Both the position numbers and the translations under genes were made by a program. The notes under the pieces were generated by a model that did no database searches, was not told where the DNA came from, and was given only the letters and a program-made list of their open reading frames with translations. 64,000 nucleotides of DNA from JAZKAR01 sp040389065 (GTDB lineage: Bacteria > Pseudomonadota > Gammaproteobacteria > Burkholderiales > Casimicrobiaceae): assembly GCA_040389065.1 (NCBI GenBank), contig JAZKAR010000030.1, positions 1-64,000 on the forward strand, given 5' to 3'. This document shows, piece after piece, positions 17,481 through 26,267 of this stretch; position 1 is the stretch's first letter; the number at the start of each line of letters is the position of its first letter.

Positions 17481-17791
17481 TATTTTGCAACCTCAATCGT
17501 CATTTTCATATCAGGATGAATAGAACACTCTACTTCAACAGTACCTGGTTTATCCATCGTTACCGACCGTGACTGACCTTGAGGATAAGAACCCAAATCA
17601 AACGATTTAGCATCAGATAAAGAAAAAATATTGTGATTAAATGCATCAACATTTTTAAACGTTACCGTATCGCCTACTTTTACTTTCAGACTACTGGCTG
17701 TAAAAGCTTTATTTTTTTGTTCGACGGGAAAATCTGCGGCAAAGCTGTAAGATGCTAGAACTCCCAACAATAAAACAAAAAATTTTGACAT
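17480..17791 (-). CDS. Cupredoxin (plastocyanin/amicyanin-like blue copper protein)
   Basis: Periplasmic type 1 copper electron carrier of 103 aa. The signal peptide ends around residue 19 (SYSFA-AD). The copper ligands are all visible: His53 (FNHNIFS), Cys89 and His92 (VECSIHPDMKM), and Met95 or Met97. The short spacing between Cys and the second His is as in amicyanin-like and pseudoazurin-like proteins. It is coupled by a one-base overlap to the downstream cytochrome c gene, suggesting the two pass electrons along one path. The copper redox partner could be the MauG-like protein encoded upstream. Confidence 0.88.
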   Translation of the reverse strand: MSKFFVLLLGVLASYSFAADFPVEQKNKAFTASSLKVKVGDTVTFKNVDAFNHNIFSLSDAKSFDLGSYPQGQSRSVTMDKPGTVEVECSIHPDMKMTIEVAK

Positions 17792-18038
17792 AATTTTTTC
17801 CTATATATAGATTGGATAGAAGATATTATCCAATTGCAACTTTATCGGCATTCTTGTAACAATCTTTTGCCGGCTAATTTAAACCCCAGTGCGTTGCTAA
17901 TTAGCATTAGCAACTTATACGTTACATAATTTATCAAGCCTTAAGCAAAAATTAGAAGTACCATTCACTAAAGACACATTACAAGATGCGATGTTTAAAA
18001 TTAAGCCTAGTTAAGCGCTGACAAACCTTTATTAATTT

Positions 18039-18169
18039 AAGAAGTTACGCAGCTGAGGACTATCAAGGCATGGGATGCCACGCATGACAACGCAGACAGT
18101 GCACGTAGCCGGCAAAATTGACATAACGCGGGGCGCCTCACGCCGAGAGAGCCTACTACGTAACTTCTA
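18039..18169 (-). mobile_element. MITE-like element, 131 bp, with AATTT target duplication
   Basis: Left end AAGAAGTTACGCAGCTG, right end ACGTAACTTCTA, inner order reversed (GGCATGGGATGCC first). AATTT stands directly on both sides (18034-18038 and 18170-18174), the sign of insertion by transposition. It separates the cupredoxin operon from the MauG-like gene. Confidence 0.85.
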
Positions 18170-18209
18170 AATTTATCAACGCTTAACTATTACTCTATTT
18201 CAGTATTTG

Positions 18210-19253
18210 CTAAGGTAAAAGAGGGAAACTCGTTTGAGTATTAGGCAGATGCTCTTTACTCTCTTTTGATGTTAAGGCATGCAGAAAGGCTACAATATCA
18301 GCCTTTTCTTCAGCATTGAGTTTAATTTGTTTTAAATTAGGCGATAGATTTGTCTTTACTACTCCGCCAAGTGCATAGTGCTCTACTACCTCGTCTAATG
18401 TTCTAGCGGAACCATCATGAAAATAAGGAGCAGTGCGATCGATATCACGTAAGGTTGGTGTTTTGAAAGCACCTTTCATCGTAACAACAGCCTTTTGCGC
18501 GTAACGCCCTAAGTCAGGTTTATCGCTCCCAAATTGAGCCAGACCTATATTATGAAAACCATTATCTGTAAAATTAGGCGCTGCATGGCATACGGCACAA
18601 TTTCCCTTTTGGGGATCTTTAAATAATTGAAAGCCTCTATATTGCTGCATAGTTAGTGCATTTTTATCACCAGCAAGCCAATGATCAAAAGGTGAGTTAT
18701 TACTAACAACTGTTCTCTCAAAAGAAGCGATTGCTTTTGAAAACGTTACTTTATCGATTTTCTCTCCAGGATACGCTTTTTCAAACGCTGTTTTATACGT
18801 AGGATTTGAATTTAAAAACGCTAGTAACCCAGTATAGTCAGCGTTCATTTCATCAGGCGAATCTAAAGGGCCAGTTGCTTGATCTTCGAGATTCTTCTTG
18901 CGACCATCCCACATCTGCAATGTAATGTACCCTGTGTTAACAATAGTTGGGGTTGCTCGCCCTAGCACTTTACTTTTTTCACCTCGAGCAGTAGATAATC
19001 CATCACTCCACCCCAAGGCTGGATTATGGCAGGTAGCACATGCCATATTCGAATGGCCTGAAAGACGTGGCTCAAAGAAAAGCTTTTTACCCAACTCAGC
19101 ACGCTCTGGCGTTAATTCATTATCTTTAGGAACAGGCATTTTAGGTAATACCCATTGAAGATCTCCAGGGGCTGCTGCAGGCACTTCAGCCGATACATTA
19201 AACGAGATTCCCATTGATAACAGAGCGAATCCAAAAGTAATGAATGTACGCAT
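18210..19253 (-). CDS. Dihaem cytochrome c peroxidase/MauG-family protein
   Basis: Periplasmic dihaem protein that reduces hydrogen peroxide or carries out MauG-like oxidations. The start was set at ATG 19253, with GAGGA five bases upstream; an upstream in-frame Met at 19271 lacks an RBS. Signal peptide residues 1-22 (ending VSA). Haem sites are CATCH (Cys72, Cys75, His76) and CAVCH (Cys219, Cys222, His223). Other family stretches are LGKKLFFEPRLSG, NTGYI and KTPTLRDIDRTAPYFHDG. The 347-aa length fits. Cupredoxin and cytochrome c genes lie just downstream and could supply electrons. A true MauG role would need methylamine dehydrogenase, which is not seen here. Confidence 0.88.
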   Translation of the reverse strand: MRTFITFGFALLSMGISFNVSAEVPAAAPGDLQWVLPKMPVPKDNELTPERAELGKKLFFEPRLSGHSNMACATCHNPALGWSDGLSTARGEKSKVLGRATPTIVNTGYITLQMWDGRKKNLEDQATGPLDSPDEMNADYTGLLAFLNSNPTYKTAFEKAYPGEKIDKVTFSKAIASFERTVVSNNSPFDHWLAGDKNALTMQQYRGFQLFKDPQKGNCAVCHAAPNFTDNGFHNIGLAQFGSDKPDLGRYAQKAVVTMKGAFKTPTLRDIDRTAPYFHDGSARTLDEVVEHYALGGVVKTNLSPNLKQIKLNAEEKADIVAFLHALTSKESKEHLPNTQTSFPLLP

Positions 19254-19759
19254 ACAATTCCTCATTAACATAAATTTACAAAATTTGTCTTTGTAACGGT
19301 TTATTGTTGATTTTTCTTAAACTTTCTTATACTTTTAAAATAAATAAATCAATTAGATGCATCAGTTAGTCATAACATTTATTTTTAATAAATTAGCAGA
19401 TGCTTTTAAAAATTCCTATTCATGCGCTAAGCTTACATTTGCATCACATGTTATCTATACAATTTAAACAATGTAAGTTAATCTTCACCAAGTCAACTTT
19501 TTCTGTGCACATAAACACACCCATCATTAGGATGAGTAATAAGCCTTTAAATAAAGACAATACGTGTTGATTTATCTCAAACTTTACAATTTCACAAAGA
19601 CATTTTATTCAGTATTAAACGTAACGTTAGCTATAAAAATATCATCAAAAAAAAAGATATTTTTGACCGCGCATGCCTCTTAGCGCATGACTTACTTACC
19701 TTAGAAAAAGTAAACCTTTTGAACATGATGTATTAATACAACCTTAACAGGAGTTAGTT
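19254..19759. other. 506-bp divergent intergenic region
   Basis: This AT-rich spacer between the divergent MauG-like and GH19 genes must hold both promoters. I see a short direct repeat GCGCATG (about 19670 and 19684) and no gene. Nothing else stands out. Confidence 0.4.
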
Positions 19760-20383
19760 ATGGCAGATGCAATCATTTCCATCGAAGCACTTGGGCAACT
19801 TATTGGCTCTTCCGAAGCCATTGGCTGGTACGATGCACTTAATACCGCCGCCGCCACTTATAATATCAATACCACTAAACGAGTAGCAGCATGGTTAGGT
19901 CAACTGATGGCCGAATCAGGTAAGTTTCAGTTACTTGAAGAGTCTCTTAATTACTCAGCGAAACGGCTGATAGAAGTTTTTCCCTCTCGTTTTACGGCTA
20001 CGTTAGCGAAACAATATGCTCAAAAACCTCAAGCAATAGCTAACCGGGTTTATAGTAATCGTATGGGAAATGGCGATGAAGCTTCTGGTGATGGATGGAA
20101 GTATCGTGGAAGAGGTTTGATTCAGTTAACAGGAAAAAATAATTACGCAGCAGCTAGTCAAGCAGTGGGTCACGATTTTGTAAATGATCCGAATGCGCTG
20201 CTTGAAACAGGTTGGGCGACATTAAGTGCAGCTTGGTTCTGGAGTACCCATGGGTGTAATGAGTTAGCCGATAAAGCTGATTACATAGGTATTACTAAAG
20301 CTATTAATGGTGGAACGAATGGGCTGGATACACGAATTACTCTTACGAAACAAGCCATTAAAGTATTATCAGCAGTAGCCTAA
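19760..20383 (+). CDS. GH19-family lysozyme/chitinase-like enzyme, 207 aa
   Basis: Glycoside hydrolase family 19 fold as used by phage endolysins and chitinases; it would cut peptidoglycan or chitin glycan chains. Visible features are the first catalytic Glu52 in QLMAESGKF, a second acidic site at Glu60/61 (LEESLNYS), and the GDGWKYRGRGLIQLTGKNNY motif, followed by WFWSTHGCNELAD and the C-terminal INGGTNGLDTR. There is no signal peptide, so it needs a holin, lysis or another export route. AGGAG lies 7 bases upstream. It stands alone, without holin or other phage genes, so it is a prophage relic or a domesticated enzyme. A strong hairpin ends the transcript. Confidence 0.85.
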   Translation: MADAIISIEALGQLIGSSEAIGWYDALNTAAATYNINTTKRVAAWLGQLMAESGKFQLLEESLNYSAKRLIEVFPSRFTATLAKQYAQKPQAIANRVYSNRMGNGDEASGDGWKYRGRGLIQLTGKNNYAAASQAVGHDFVNDPNALLETGWATLSAAWFWSTHGCNELADKADYIGITKAINGGTNGLDTRITLTKQAIKVLSAVA

Positions 20384-20385
20384 TA

Positions 20386-20420
20386 CCAATAGCATTATCT
20401 ACTTAAGATAATGCTATTGG
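20386..20420. terminator. Perfect 15-bp hairpin between convergent genes
   Basis: CCAATAGCATTATCT (20386-20400) and AGATAATGCTATTGG (20406-20420) pair perfectly around loop ACTTA. It starts 3 bases after the GH19 stop and faces a convergent gene, so a bidirectional terminator is likely, although T-runs are short. Confidence 0.6.
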
Positions 20421-20450
20421 AAATTAAACTTTTGTTATTCATTTAAAACA

Positions 20451-21197
20451 TTAGCGTGCACCCTCTGTCACAGGCTTTGGATTGAGTACATAGCGCTTAG
20501 TTTTACTATTTAAATTGATATTTAAATAGCCTCCCATTTTTCCTATTTCATTCAGCACACGGATATTATTTTTTGCTAATTGTGTATTTTCATAAATAAC
20601 GGTAGAAACATTTCCTGTTGCTGTTTCTACAGGTGAAAAATTAATTTCTTGAAAAAGAGTATTTGTTTTTTTATCTATTATTTTTAATGCATCCATTTTA
20701 GCGCGATCTGCACCTGCTTTCTTTGAATAAACGCCAATAAAGTATTTATCTGAAAGAGAAGGTGTTTGCATCACTTCAACTGGGTTGATTACCGTTGCTG
20801 AATTAGTATCATTCAACACCCCATTTTTTTCTAATACGAGCGTTAACTTATTCATTGTATTTAATTGGAGCCAACTGCCTGTAATGGTAGGAGCTTCGCT
20901 CAAAACAAAATCAAAAATAGCATGCGGCCCTTTTTTATCAGCTTCTTTTAATAAAATGTGGTTTCCTTCATTTAAAGTACCCTCTAATGTAATAGGCTCG
21001 TGAATTTTTTCATACATATAAACGCCTTTTACGTTTACAGTTTTAGGGTCGCCTGAATACCCCTGAAGAAGCTGAATAGAAAGCTGAATAGGGTTTGAAT
21101 TAATCGACCCTTTAAAGTTATATACGGTATACCACCCAGCATTTACCTGGCCGGTTACAGCAATTGATAAGAATAACGTTAAGAGTATTTTTTTCAT
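20451..21197 (-). CDS. Hypothetical secreted protein, 248 aa
   Basis: A clear signal peptide (MKKILLTLFLSIAVTGQVNA, cut near residue 20) leads into a beta-rich mature protein (YNFKGSINSNPIQLSIQL, VKGVYMYEKIHEPITLEGTLNEG). Its spacing resembles lipocalin-like or small calycin-like barrels. There is no lipobox and no catalytic motif that I can name. It is convergent with the GH19 gene and shares the hairpin between them. The upstream region is long and contains two large stem-loops. Function unknown; location periplasmic or extracellular. Confidence 0.6.
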   Translation of the reverse strand: MKKILLTLFLSIAVTGQVNAGWYTVYNFKGSINSNPIQLSIQLLQGYSGDPKTVNVKGVYMYEKIHEPITLEGTLNEGNHILLKEADKKGPHAIFDFVLSEAPTITGSWLQLNTMNKLTLVLEKNGVLNDTNSATVINPVEVMQTPSLSDKYFIGVYSKKAGADRAKMDALKIIDKKTNTLFQEINFSPVETATGNVSTVIYENTQLAKNNIRVLNEIGKMGGYLNINLNSKTKRYVLNPKPVTEGAR

Positions 21198-21362
21198 AGG
21201 ATTCCTAAAAATTCTGTCAAATGGCTTATTTAAGGCTAGCTCATTGAGTACATTTTGATGCGTAGCAAAAAAAATTAGACATTATAAATACGTACTATGT
21301 ACCATAAGACAACATACGGTTACTAAGACCCTATTAACGATTTTACACAGATATTAGCAGAC

Positions 21363-21418
21363 ATGGCATTAATGAAAATAAAAGCATGATTTTTTTCGTT
21401 TATTTTCATCAATGCCAT
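21363..21418. terminator. Long near-perfect stem-loop, 20-bp arms
   Basis: Bases 21363-21382 (ATGGCATTAATGAAAATAAA) pair with 21399-21418, with one mismatch, around a 16-base loop containing a T-run. It sits in the 568-bp gap downstream of the Hsp20 genes and upstream of a minus-strand gene. It could terminate transcription or be a decayed transposon end; I see no flanking duplication. Confidence 0.45.
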
Positions 21419-21621
21419 ATTATTTATGAATAATTAATTTTTCAATTTTTGCTACTAGTAATTGTGCTAATGAGCTTTCTATCTGTACACTTGTAACTGC
21501 TAACAAAAAATACATAGTAATTATTTTTCCTCAAGCATTTTTTCTAGTTTTTATTGTTTCACATGGTAAATTGCATGCCACTGTTTTATTATCTTTTATA
21601 TTAGAGGATATTAAAAATTTA

Positions 21622-21672
21622 CCCTGAGTAAGCACTTATTGATATGTGTGATCAATTTTTGTTTACTCAGGG
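21622..21672 (-). terminator. Stem-loop, possible terminator of the Hsp20 genes
   Basis: CCCTGAGTAA (21622-21631) pairs exactly with TTACTCAGGG (21663-21672). The 31-base loop holds an inner TTGAT/ATCAA stem. On the minus strand the stem is followed by TAAATTTTT. It lies about 95 bases past the stop of the downstream Hsp20 gene. Confidence 0.45.
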
Positions 21673-21765
21673 CACTATCATTTGTCTTATAAATGAGTCT
21701 AGCCTAGTTTCGCCAAATGCTATTCATATTTTTGACATTTGGCATAAGTAACTACCACAAAAAAA

Positions 21766-22266
21766 TTAAGCTACTTTCACTTCAATTTTACGCGGTTGAG
21801 CATGCTCTACTTTAGGAATGCGTAAATTTAATACGCCATTTTTGAAGGAAGCCTCAATTTTTTCTGTATCTAATTCACGACTTAGTGTAAAAAGGCGTCT
21901 ATAACGCGGTGTTTGCACTTCAGCATAAATAGCCTTAATATCGTCTGGCATATCCGATGTAATTTCACCTTCAATTTGAAGCGTTTCACCCTCTACATGT
22001 AACGTTAGTTTTTCTTTTGAAACCCCTGGCAAATCAGCAATCAATGTAATGCCTGTGGCATCTTCAAACACATCAACTTTAGGCAAAATAGCTGATTGTT
22101 GATCTGTTTTTTGCTGAGAAGCTTTCCCTACTTCAGAAGTCTCAGCTTTAAACACATCACTATTGGTAGTGTTTTTATCATTATCTGTTAAAGATTGATT
22201 TGCAAAGCCCTTAGCAGGGTTTGGATTTGATTTCGTTGTGGTGTTTGTGTTGGTATTTATAGTCAT
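21766..22266 (-). CDS. Small heat shock protein, Hsp20 family, 166 aa
   Basis: ATP-independent holdase that binds unfolding proteins in large oligomers. The first 60 residues are a Thr/Asn-rich disordered arm. The alpha-crystallin domain follows (KVDVFEDATGITLIADLPGVSKEKLTLHVEG ... LFTLSRELDTEKIEASFKNGVLNLRIPK), with the GVLNLRIPK strand typical of the family. AAGGAG lies upstream of the ATG. It is 123 bp downstream of a second Hsp20 gene in the same direction, so the two are probably co-induced by heat. Its long low-complexity N-terminus differs from that neighbour. Confidence 0.92.
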   Translation of the reverse strand: MTINTNTNTTTKSNPNPAKGFANQSLTDNDKNTTNSDVFKAETSEVGKASQQKTDQQSAILPKVDVFEDATGITLIADLPGVSKEKLTLHVEGETLQIEGEITSDMPDDIKAIYAEVQTPRYRRLFTLSRELDTEKIEASFKNGVLNLRIPKVEHAQPRKIEVKVA

Positions 22267-22388
22267 CTTAAATCTCCTTACCTACGAATTTCCGTAAACT
22301 TTATTGAGTGCATCCGTCTCTCATAAACACTCATAAGACCGCAGTCGTAAAGTATCCTTATATAATAGGCAACAGCTCTACTTTAACC

Positions 22389-22841
22389 TTATTTAACTTG
22401 AATGCGTTGGGGTTGAGGCGCCTCACGCCGAGCAACAGAAATACGTAAAACTCCATCTTGATAGCGCGCTTCTACTTGAGTAGGGTCAGCATCTTCAGGT
22501 AAGTTAATCACACGCTTAAACTTACCGAAAAAACGCTCACTTGCGTAGCGCCCACCTTCTTCACGTTGAGCATCGGGCGTTGCTTCTCGCTCCCCTGAAA
22601 TTGTTAGTAAGCCTTGATCAATCGTCGTATCGAGCTTATCCGGATCGATTCCTGGTGCAAACGCATAAACCTCAATGGATTTAGATGTACTGCCAATATT
22701 AATTTGTGGAAACGTATTGCGTGACGCTGAGCGAATGCTATTTGCTAAACCTAAAGAACCCAATGCGCTATAAAGCTCTTGTTGAAGGCGATCAAATTCA
22801 TTAAACAGACCACCAGAAAATGCTGAGGTAGATCTATACAT
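22389..22841 (-). CDS. Small heat shock protein, Hsp20 family, 150 aa
   Basis: IbpA-type holdase chaperone. The N-terminal segment (FNEFDRLQQELYSALG) precedes the alpha-crystallin domain (INIGSTSKSIEVYAFAPGIDPDKLDTTIDQGLLTISGER ... FKRVINLPEDADPTQVEARYQDGVLRISV) and a short C-terminal tail ending RIQVK. It is the upstream gene of an Hsp20 pair. The promoter region holds a perfect 15-bp palindrome (22901-22915). A reverse-strand CTTGATA about 20 bases from CCTATTT loosely resembles a heat-shock sigma promoter. Confidence 0.93.
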   Translation of the reverse strand: MYRSTSAFSGGLFNEFDRLQQELYSALGSLGLANSIRSASRNTFPQINIGSTSKSIEVYAFAPGIDPDKLDTTIDQGLLTISGEREATPDAQREEGGRYASERFFGKFKRVINLPEDADPTQVEARYQDGVLRISVARREAPQPQRIQVK

Positions 22842-22900
22842 AACTCTTCTCCCTTTCGTTAGGTTGCGCCTAGTATCGATTTACTTATGCAAATAGGCTT

Positions 22901-22915
22901 AAACGGTTACCGTTT
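22901..22915. promoter_or_regulatory. Palindrome AAACGGTTACCGTTT upstream of hsp20
   Basis: Two 7-bp arms, AAACGGT and ACCGTTT, around one central base lie 60-75 bases upstream of the Hsp20 start, between possible -35 and -10 elements on the minus strand. This position suits a repressor operator. No regulator gene is adjacent. Confidence 0.4.
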
Positions 22916-23152
22916 GCTATCAAGCACTCTCTAACTAAGCACCATATTGAACATGTCAGAATGATTACCACTGCGAACATTGTGTAATGTCCGTTGAGAC
23001 TAATCTGGAGGTAGAGAATTTAGATTTCAAGAGGCAAAAGATGAGCAAAATTAGCAGCAAGGGATTCTCCTAATACTTCATGCTTGCCAGGATTTATACC
23101 CAATTAAACAATCCCTTTCAGATAATTTAATTACTACATTTAGGATAGCGCC

Positions 23153-24193
23153 ATGAAAATTTCATTCAAAAATGATTATTCTGAGGGTTGTCATCCAAGA
23201 ATTTTAAGCGCTTTATCAAACACTAATTTTGAACCGCAAGAAGGCTATGGAGCAGATGATTATTGTAAAGATGCAGAAAATATCATCCTACAAAAAACCA
23301 ACTCCTATCACTCAAAAGTATTTTTCGTTACAGGCGGTACACAAGCTAATCTTGTGACGCTATCAGCTTTTCTTAGACCATTTGAAAGTGTAATTTCAGC
23401 AGAAACTGGGCATATTTCCAATTATGAGGCAGGCGCTATCGAAGCAACCGGACATAAAATCCATTCCGTGAAAACAAACAATGGAAAGCTATCTCCCCAG
23501 CTCATCCAACAAGTCATCGATGCTCACCTGCTAAAGCCGCATCAGCTAAAACCTAAGGTTGTCTATATTTCCAACTCAACAGAAATAGGAACCATTTATT
23601 TCAAAAAAGAATTAAAGGAATTATGGGATTTTTGCAAAGCAAATAACCTGATTGTGTACATGGATGGTGCCAGATTGGGCCAAGCGCTATCAGCTGAAAA
23701 TAATGATTTAAATTTATCAGACGTTGCAAAATATACAGATGCTTTTTTTATAGGAGGAACAAAAAATGGCGCACTAATCGGAGAAGCCATTGTAATTAAT
23801 ACTCAACATTTACAAGAAGATTTTGAATATCACTTAAAGCAAAAAGGTGCCATGCTTTCAAAAGGAAGAATTTTAGGGATTCAGTTTCAGGAATTACTCA
23901 GAGACGACTTATATTTTCATCTTGCACAACATGCTAATCAGCAAGCCATGCAAATCAAACAAACATTCAAAAATGTAGGTTGTGATTGGTGGGCTGAAAC
24001 AACTACCAATCAAATATTTCCAATTTTAGAAAATGAGAAGATTGAACGGTTACTCCAAAAATTTGATTTTTATGTTTGGAGATACATTGATGATAACTCC
24101 TCAGCAATTCGAATAATAACTTCTTGGGCAACAAAAGAAGAACATGTAGGACTCTTTTGCAAAGAAATAGACCATGTATATTCAGAGGTATAA
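23153..24193 (+). CDS. ltaE: Low-specificity L-threonine aldolase (PLP), 346 aa
   Basis: PLP enzyme of the beta-eliminating lyase family that splits threonine/allo-threonine into glycine and acetaldehyde. Visible motifs are FFVTGGTQANLVTLSAF (cofactor phosphate binding), the aromatic-ring His in ETGHISNYEAGAIE, VYMDGARLGQAL (Asp that holds the pyridine N), and the Schiff-base Lys204 in FIGGTKNGALIGEAIV. AGGA precedes the ATG. The length fits the family. It is a single gene, convergent with the DUF2130 gene. Related tyrosine/tryptophan lyases are longer, so aldolase is preferred. Confidence 0.85.
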   Translation: MKISFKNDYSEGCHPRILSALSNTNFEPQEGYGADDYCKDAENIILQKTNSYHSKVFFVTGGTQANLVTLSAFLRPFESVISAETGHISNYEAGAIEATGHKIHSVKTNNGKLSPQLIQQVIDAHLLKPHQLKPKVVYISNSTEIGTIYFKKELKELWDFCKANNLIVYMDGARLGQALSAENNDLNLSDVAKYTDAFFIGGTKNGALIGEAIVINTQHLQEDFEYHLKQKGAMLSKGRILGIQFQELLRDDLYFHLAQHANQQAMQIKQTFKNVGCDWWAETTTNQIFPILENEKIERLLQKFDFYVWRYIDDNSSAIRIITSWATKEEHVGLFCKEIDHVYSEV

Positions 24194-24231
24194 GGTTGAT
24201 TTCTATTGGCTTAGGTTTCGCTGTATAAGTT

Positions 24232-24348
24232 TAGAAGTTACGCAGTTGGTTCTTTCGGCGTGTTAGCAACTTGCCGTACTGCGTGTACTGCCTGCATTGC
24301 TATGCGGGGCATCTCATGCCTTGATAGAATCTAACTACATAGATTGGA
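24232..24348 (+). repeat. MITE-like palindromic element, right end decayed
   Basis: Starts TAGAAGTTACGCAGTTGG and keeps the inner GCCGTACTGCGTGTACTG and ATGCGGGGCATCTCATGCC blocks. The right end (CTAACTACATAGATTGGA) has diverged, so no target duplication can be seen. It lies between convergent genes, about 50 bases before the DUF2130 stop. Confidence 0.8.
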
Positions 24349-24396
24349 CATGCCCCTTTGTCATTTCAACGCTATGCTTTACAGTGCAAGCACTTT

Positions 24397-25671
24397 TTAG
24401 TGATTTGGAGCTTCTAACGCCTCAATATTTAGCCCTTCAATTTCCTGCAAAGACTTCCCCGCAATACCTTGTAAATCACCATACATACCCACGGTAGCTG
24501 CCATCACTCGATAAATTTGTTCTTCGCGTTTTGCCCATTGCTTCATGATAGCTTTTCGCTCTTTATCAAGATCTTCTTGCATGGTAGAAAACGCTTCAAC
24601 AATCGCTTCAATGCGAAGCCTGAAACGCGAACCTGTTAAATACTGGTAGATCATTTCTGTTTTAGTATGCTGGCCTTCTGAGGTTTGCCTCGCCCCATGC
24701 ACATCAATTAATGACTGCCTGAGAATAGTTGCTACAGGCAGCATAACGCGTGGGTGCGCGACCCAAATACCATCAACAATTTCAAAAGCCTCAACTCCTT
24801 TAGGAAGGGTTTGGCTAATAATCACTGCAATTTCTGCTTTTGCGGTGCGCTGATCTTCACGCAACTTTACTAACCAGCTATCACTCCAGTTTTTAGTACG
24901 CTTTGACTCCCATAAAATACTGCCAACGGCTTGCCCGCCATTAAAGACACGATGCAGGGCATCGCCCCCATACTCACCTTTGGGTACAGGCTCAATCGAG
25001 TCAAAAACAAACTTAGTTCTTAATACGCTTTCTAATTCGAGTTCTTGCACTTCTCCTTGAAGCTGCTGTGAACCTTGCTCTGCCTTGCGTTTTAACTCTT
25101 CAATGGTATGCTGCATAGAAATAATCGTTTGATCTTTTTCCCTTACCTTGAGGTTAAGTTCATCTTCCACATCTTTACGAGCTTTAGCGCGCGTTGCATC
25201 TAGATCTTCTTGTACACGCTTTTGAATGGTTAACTCTATTTCTCTATGCGCGTCTTCAAGCTCACGCTTCTGTTTGATAACATCTGCCTGAGCCTTTTGG
25301 GCCTCTGCTAACTTCTCATCGCGGCTTTTAAGTACCTCTTGCAATTCTTCTAACTGCTTCGCTTTTTGCTCTAAATCAGTAGCGAGCATTAAACGCGCTT
25401 TTCGAGCCTCTTCATCAACAATACGGGTACGATCAATTTTTAGTTGCTGCTCTACTTTACTATGCACTTGTTGCTCAAGCGATTGCTGCGCTTCTGCTAA
25501 TTTAAGCTCTTTATCGCCTATCAATTGCTCACGCAAGGCAATATCACTATCTTTTTGGGCTAGTTGTTTTTCAAATTGAACACGCGTTGACTCAATTAAG
25601 GGAGCTGCCAGTGATTCAGTTAATTTGATTTCTGTCTTGCATTGAGGACATGTAATAGTAGGATCTATCAT
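24397..25671 (-). CDS. DUF2130 coiled-coil protein, 424 aa
   Basis: The N-terminus has a zinc-ribbon-like start (TITCPQCKTEIKLTES), then about 200 residues of charged coiled coil (QLAQKDSDIALREQLIGDKELKLAEAQQSLEQQ onward). The conserved C-terminal DUF2130 region follows (LRTKFVFDSIEPVPKGEYGGDALHRVFNGGQAVGSILWESKRTKNW), resembling a nuclease-like fold with the ILWESKRTKNW core; the Glu-x-Lys hints at a PD-(D/E)XK-type site, but this is inference. Function is not established for the family as far as I know. AAAGG lies upstream of the start. Confidence 0.82.
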   Translation of the reverse strand: MIDPTITCPQCKTEIKLTESLAAPLIESTRVQFEKQLAQKDSDIALREQLIGDKELKLAEAQQSLEQQVHSKVEQQLKIDRTRIVDEEARKARLMLATDLEQKAKQLEELQEVLKSRDEKLAEAQKAQADVIKQKRELEDAHREIELTIQKRVQEDLDATRAKARKDVEDELNLKVREKDQTIISMQHTIEELKRKAEQGSQQLQGEVQELELESVLRTKFVFDSIEPVPKGEYGGDALHRVFNGGQAVGSILWESKRTKNWSDSWLVKLREDQRTAKAEIAVIISQTLPKGVEAFEIVDGIWVAHPRVMLPVATILRQSLIDVHGARQTSEGQHTKTEMIYQYLTGSRFRLRIEAIVEAFSTMQEDLDKERKAIMKQWAKREEQIYRVMAATVGMYGDLQGIAGKSLQEIEGLNIEALEAPNH

Positions 25672-25946
25672 ATCTATTTAGCCTTTGTTGAAGTCAGTTT
25701 TTTTGATTAGATGGTCTAACGCTATACCAAACACAATTTGACGAAATAAACCTTCGCTACTCTTCTCATGTTCGCCCTAGTAAATTCCCATAGGCCTTAA
25801 TGAGATACTAGTATGTATATGCTTGCAGTCGCTCTGTATGCTCTTACACATGTAAAATTAATTCTACATAAACCTAACAAATTAGGGGATTAACCTTGAT
25901 TTTTTACCTAGCCTCCCCCATCTCCAAGCCACTGGTAAAAAAACAT

Positions 25947-26130
25947 TAGACGTTACGCTGTTAAGTTCTCTCAGCCTATTGGCAATTTGTTGTACTCCTT
26001 ATGCTAATTGCCTTATCTTAAGTGCATTCAACTGTGTAGCATCTAAAAACTGCGTAATGTCTAAAACTGCGTAAGGTCTAAACTATAAAGTCTGTTTTTT
26101 ATAACAGCGTTTAAGAAACTCACGCAGCTC
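25947..26130 (+). repeat. Nest of degenerate MITE-like copies
   Basis: A decayed full copy runs 25947-26045 (TAGACGTTACGCTGTT ... CAACTGTGTAGCATCTA). It is followed by two more right ends (AACTGCGTAATGTCTA at 26048-26063, AACTGCGTAAGGTCTA at 26065-26080) and a left-end-like TAAGAAACTCACGCAGCTCAGG at about 26112-26133. The rest of the 596-bp gap between the DUF2130 gene and htpG holds no gene. Confidence 0.6.
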
Positions 26131-26267
26131 AGGCGTCAAAAATCAAGGAAAGCTTCTGTGGCAGTGTTATAGCCTTGTTTGATGAAGCTTTACTGGAATA
26201 AGTGTTGTATGCGTTCAAAAAAATAGTAGATACATATACATTTGGTTAGTTAAATTGGAGTTTTTAT

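Noticed and set aside
17043..19253. Methylamine utilisation (mau) cluster
   Set aside because: Amicyanin- and MauG-like genes are present, but no methylamine dehydrogenase subunits or maturation genes are seen.
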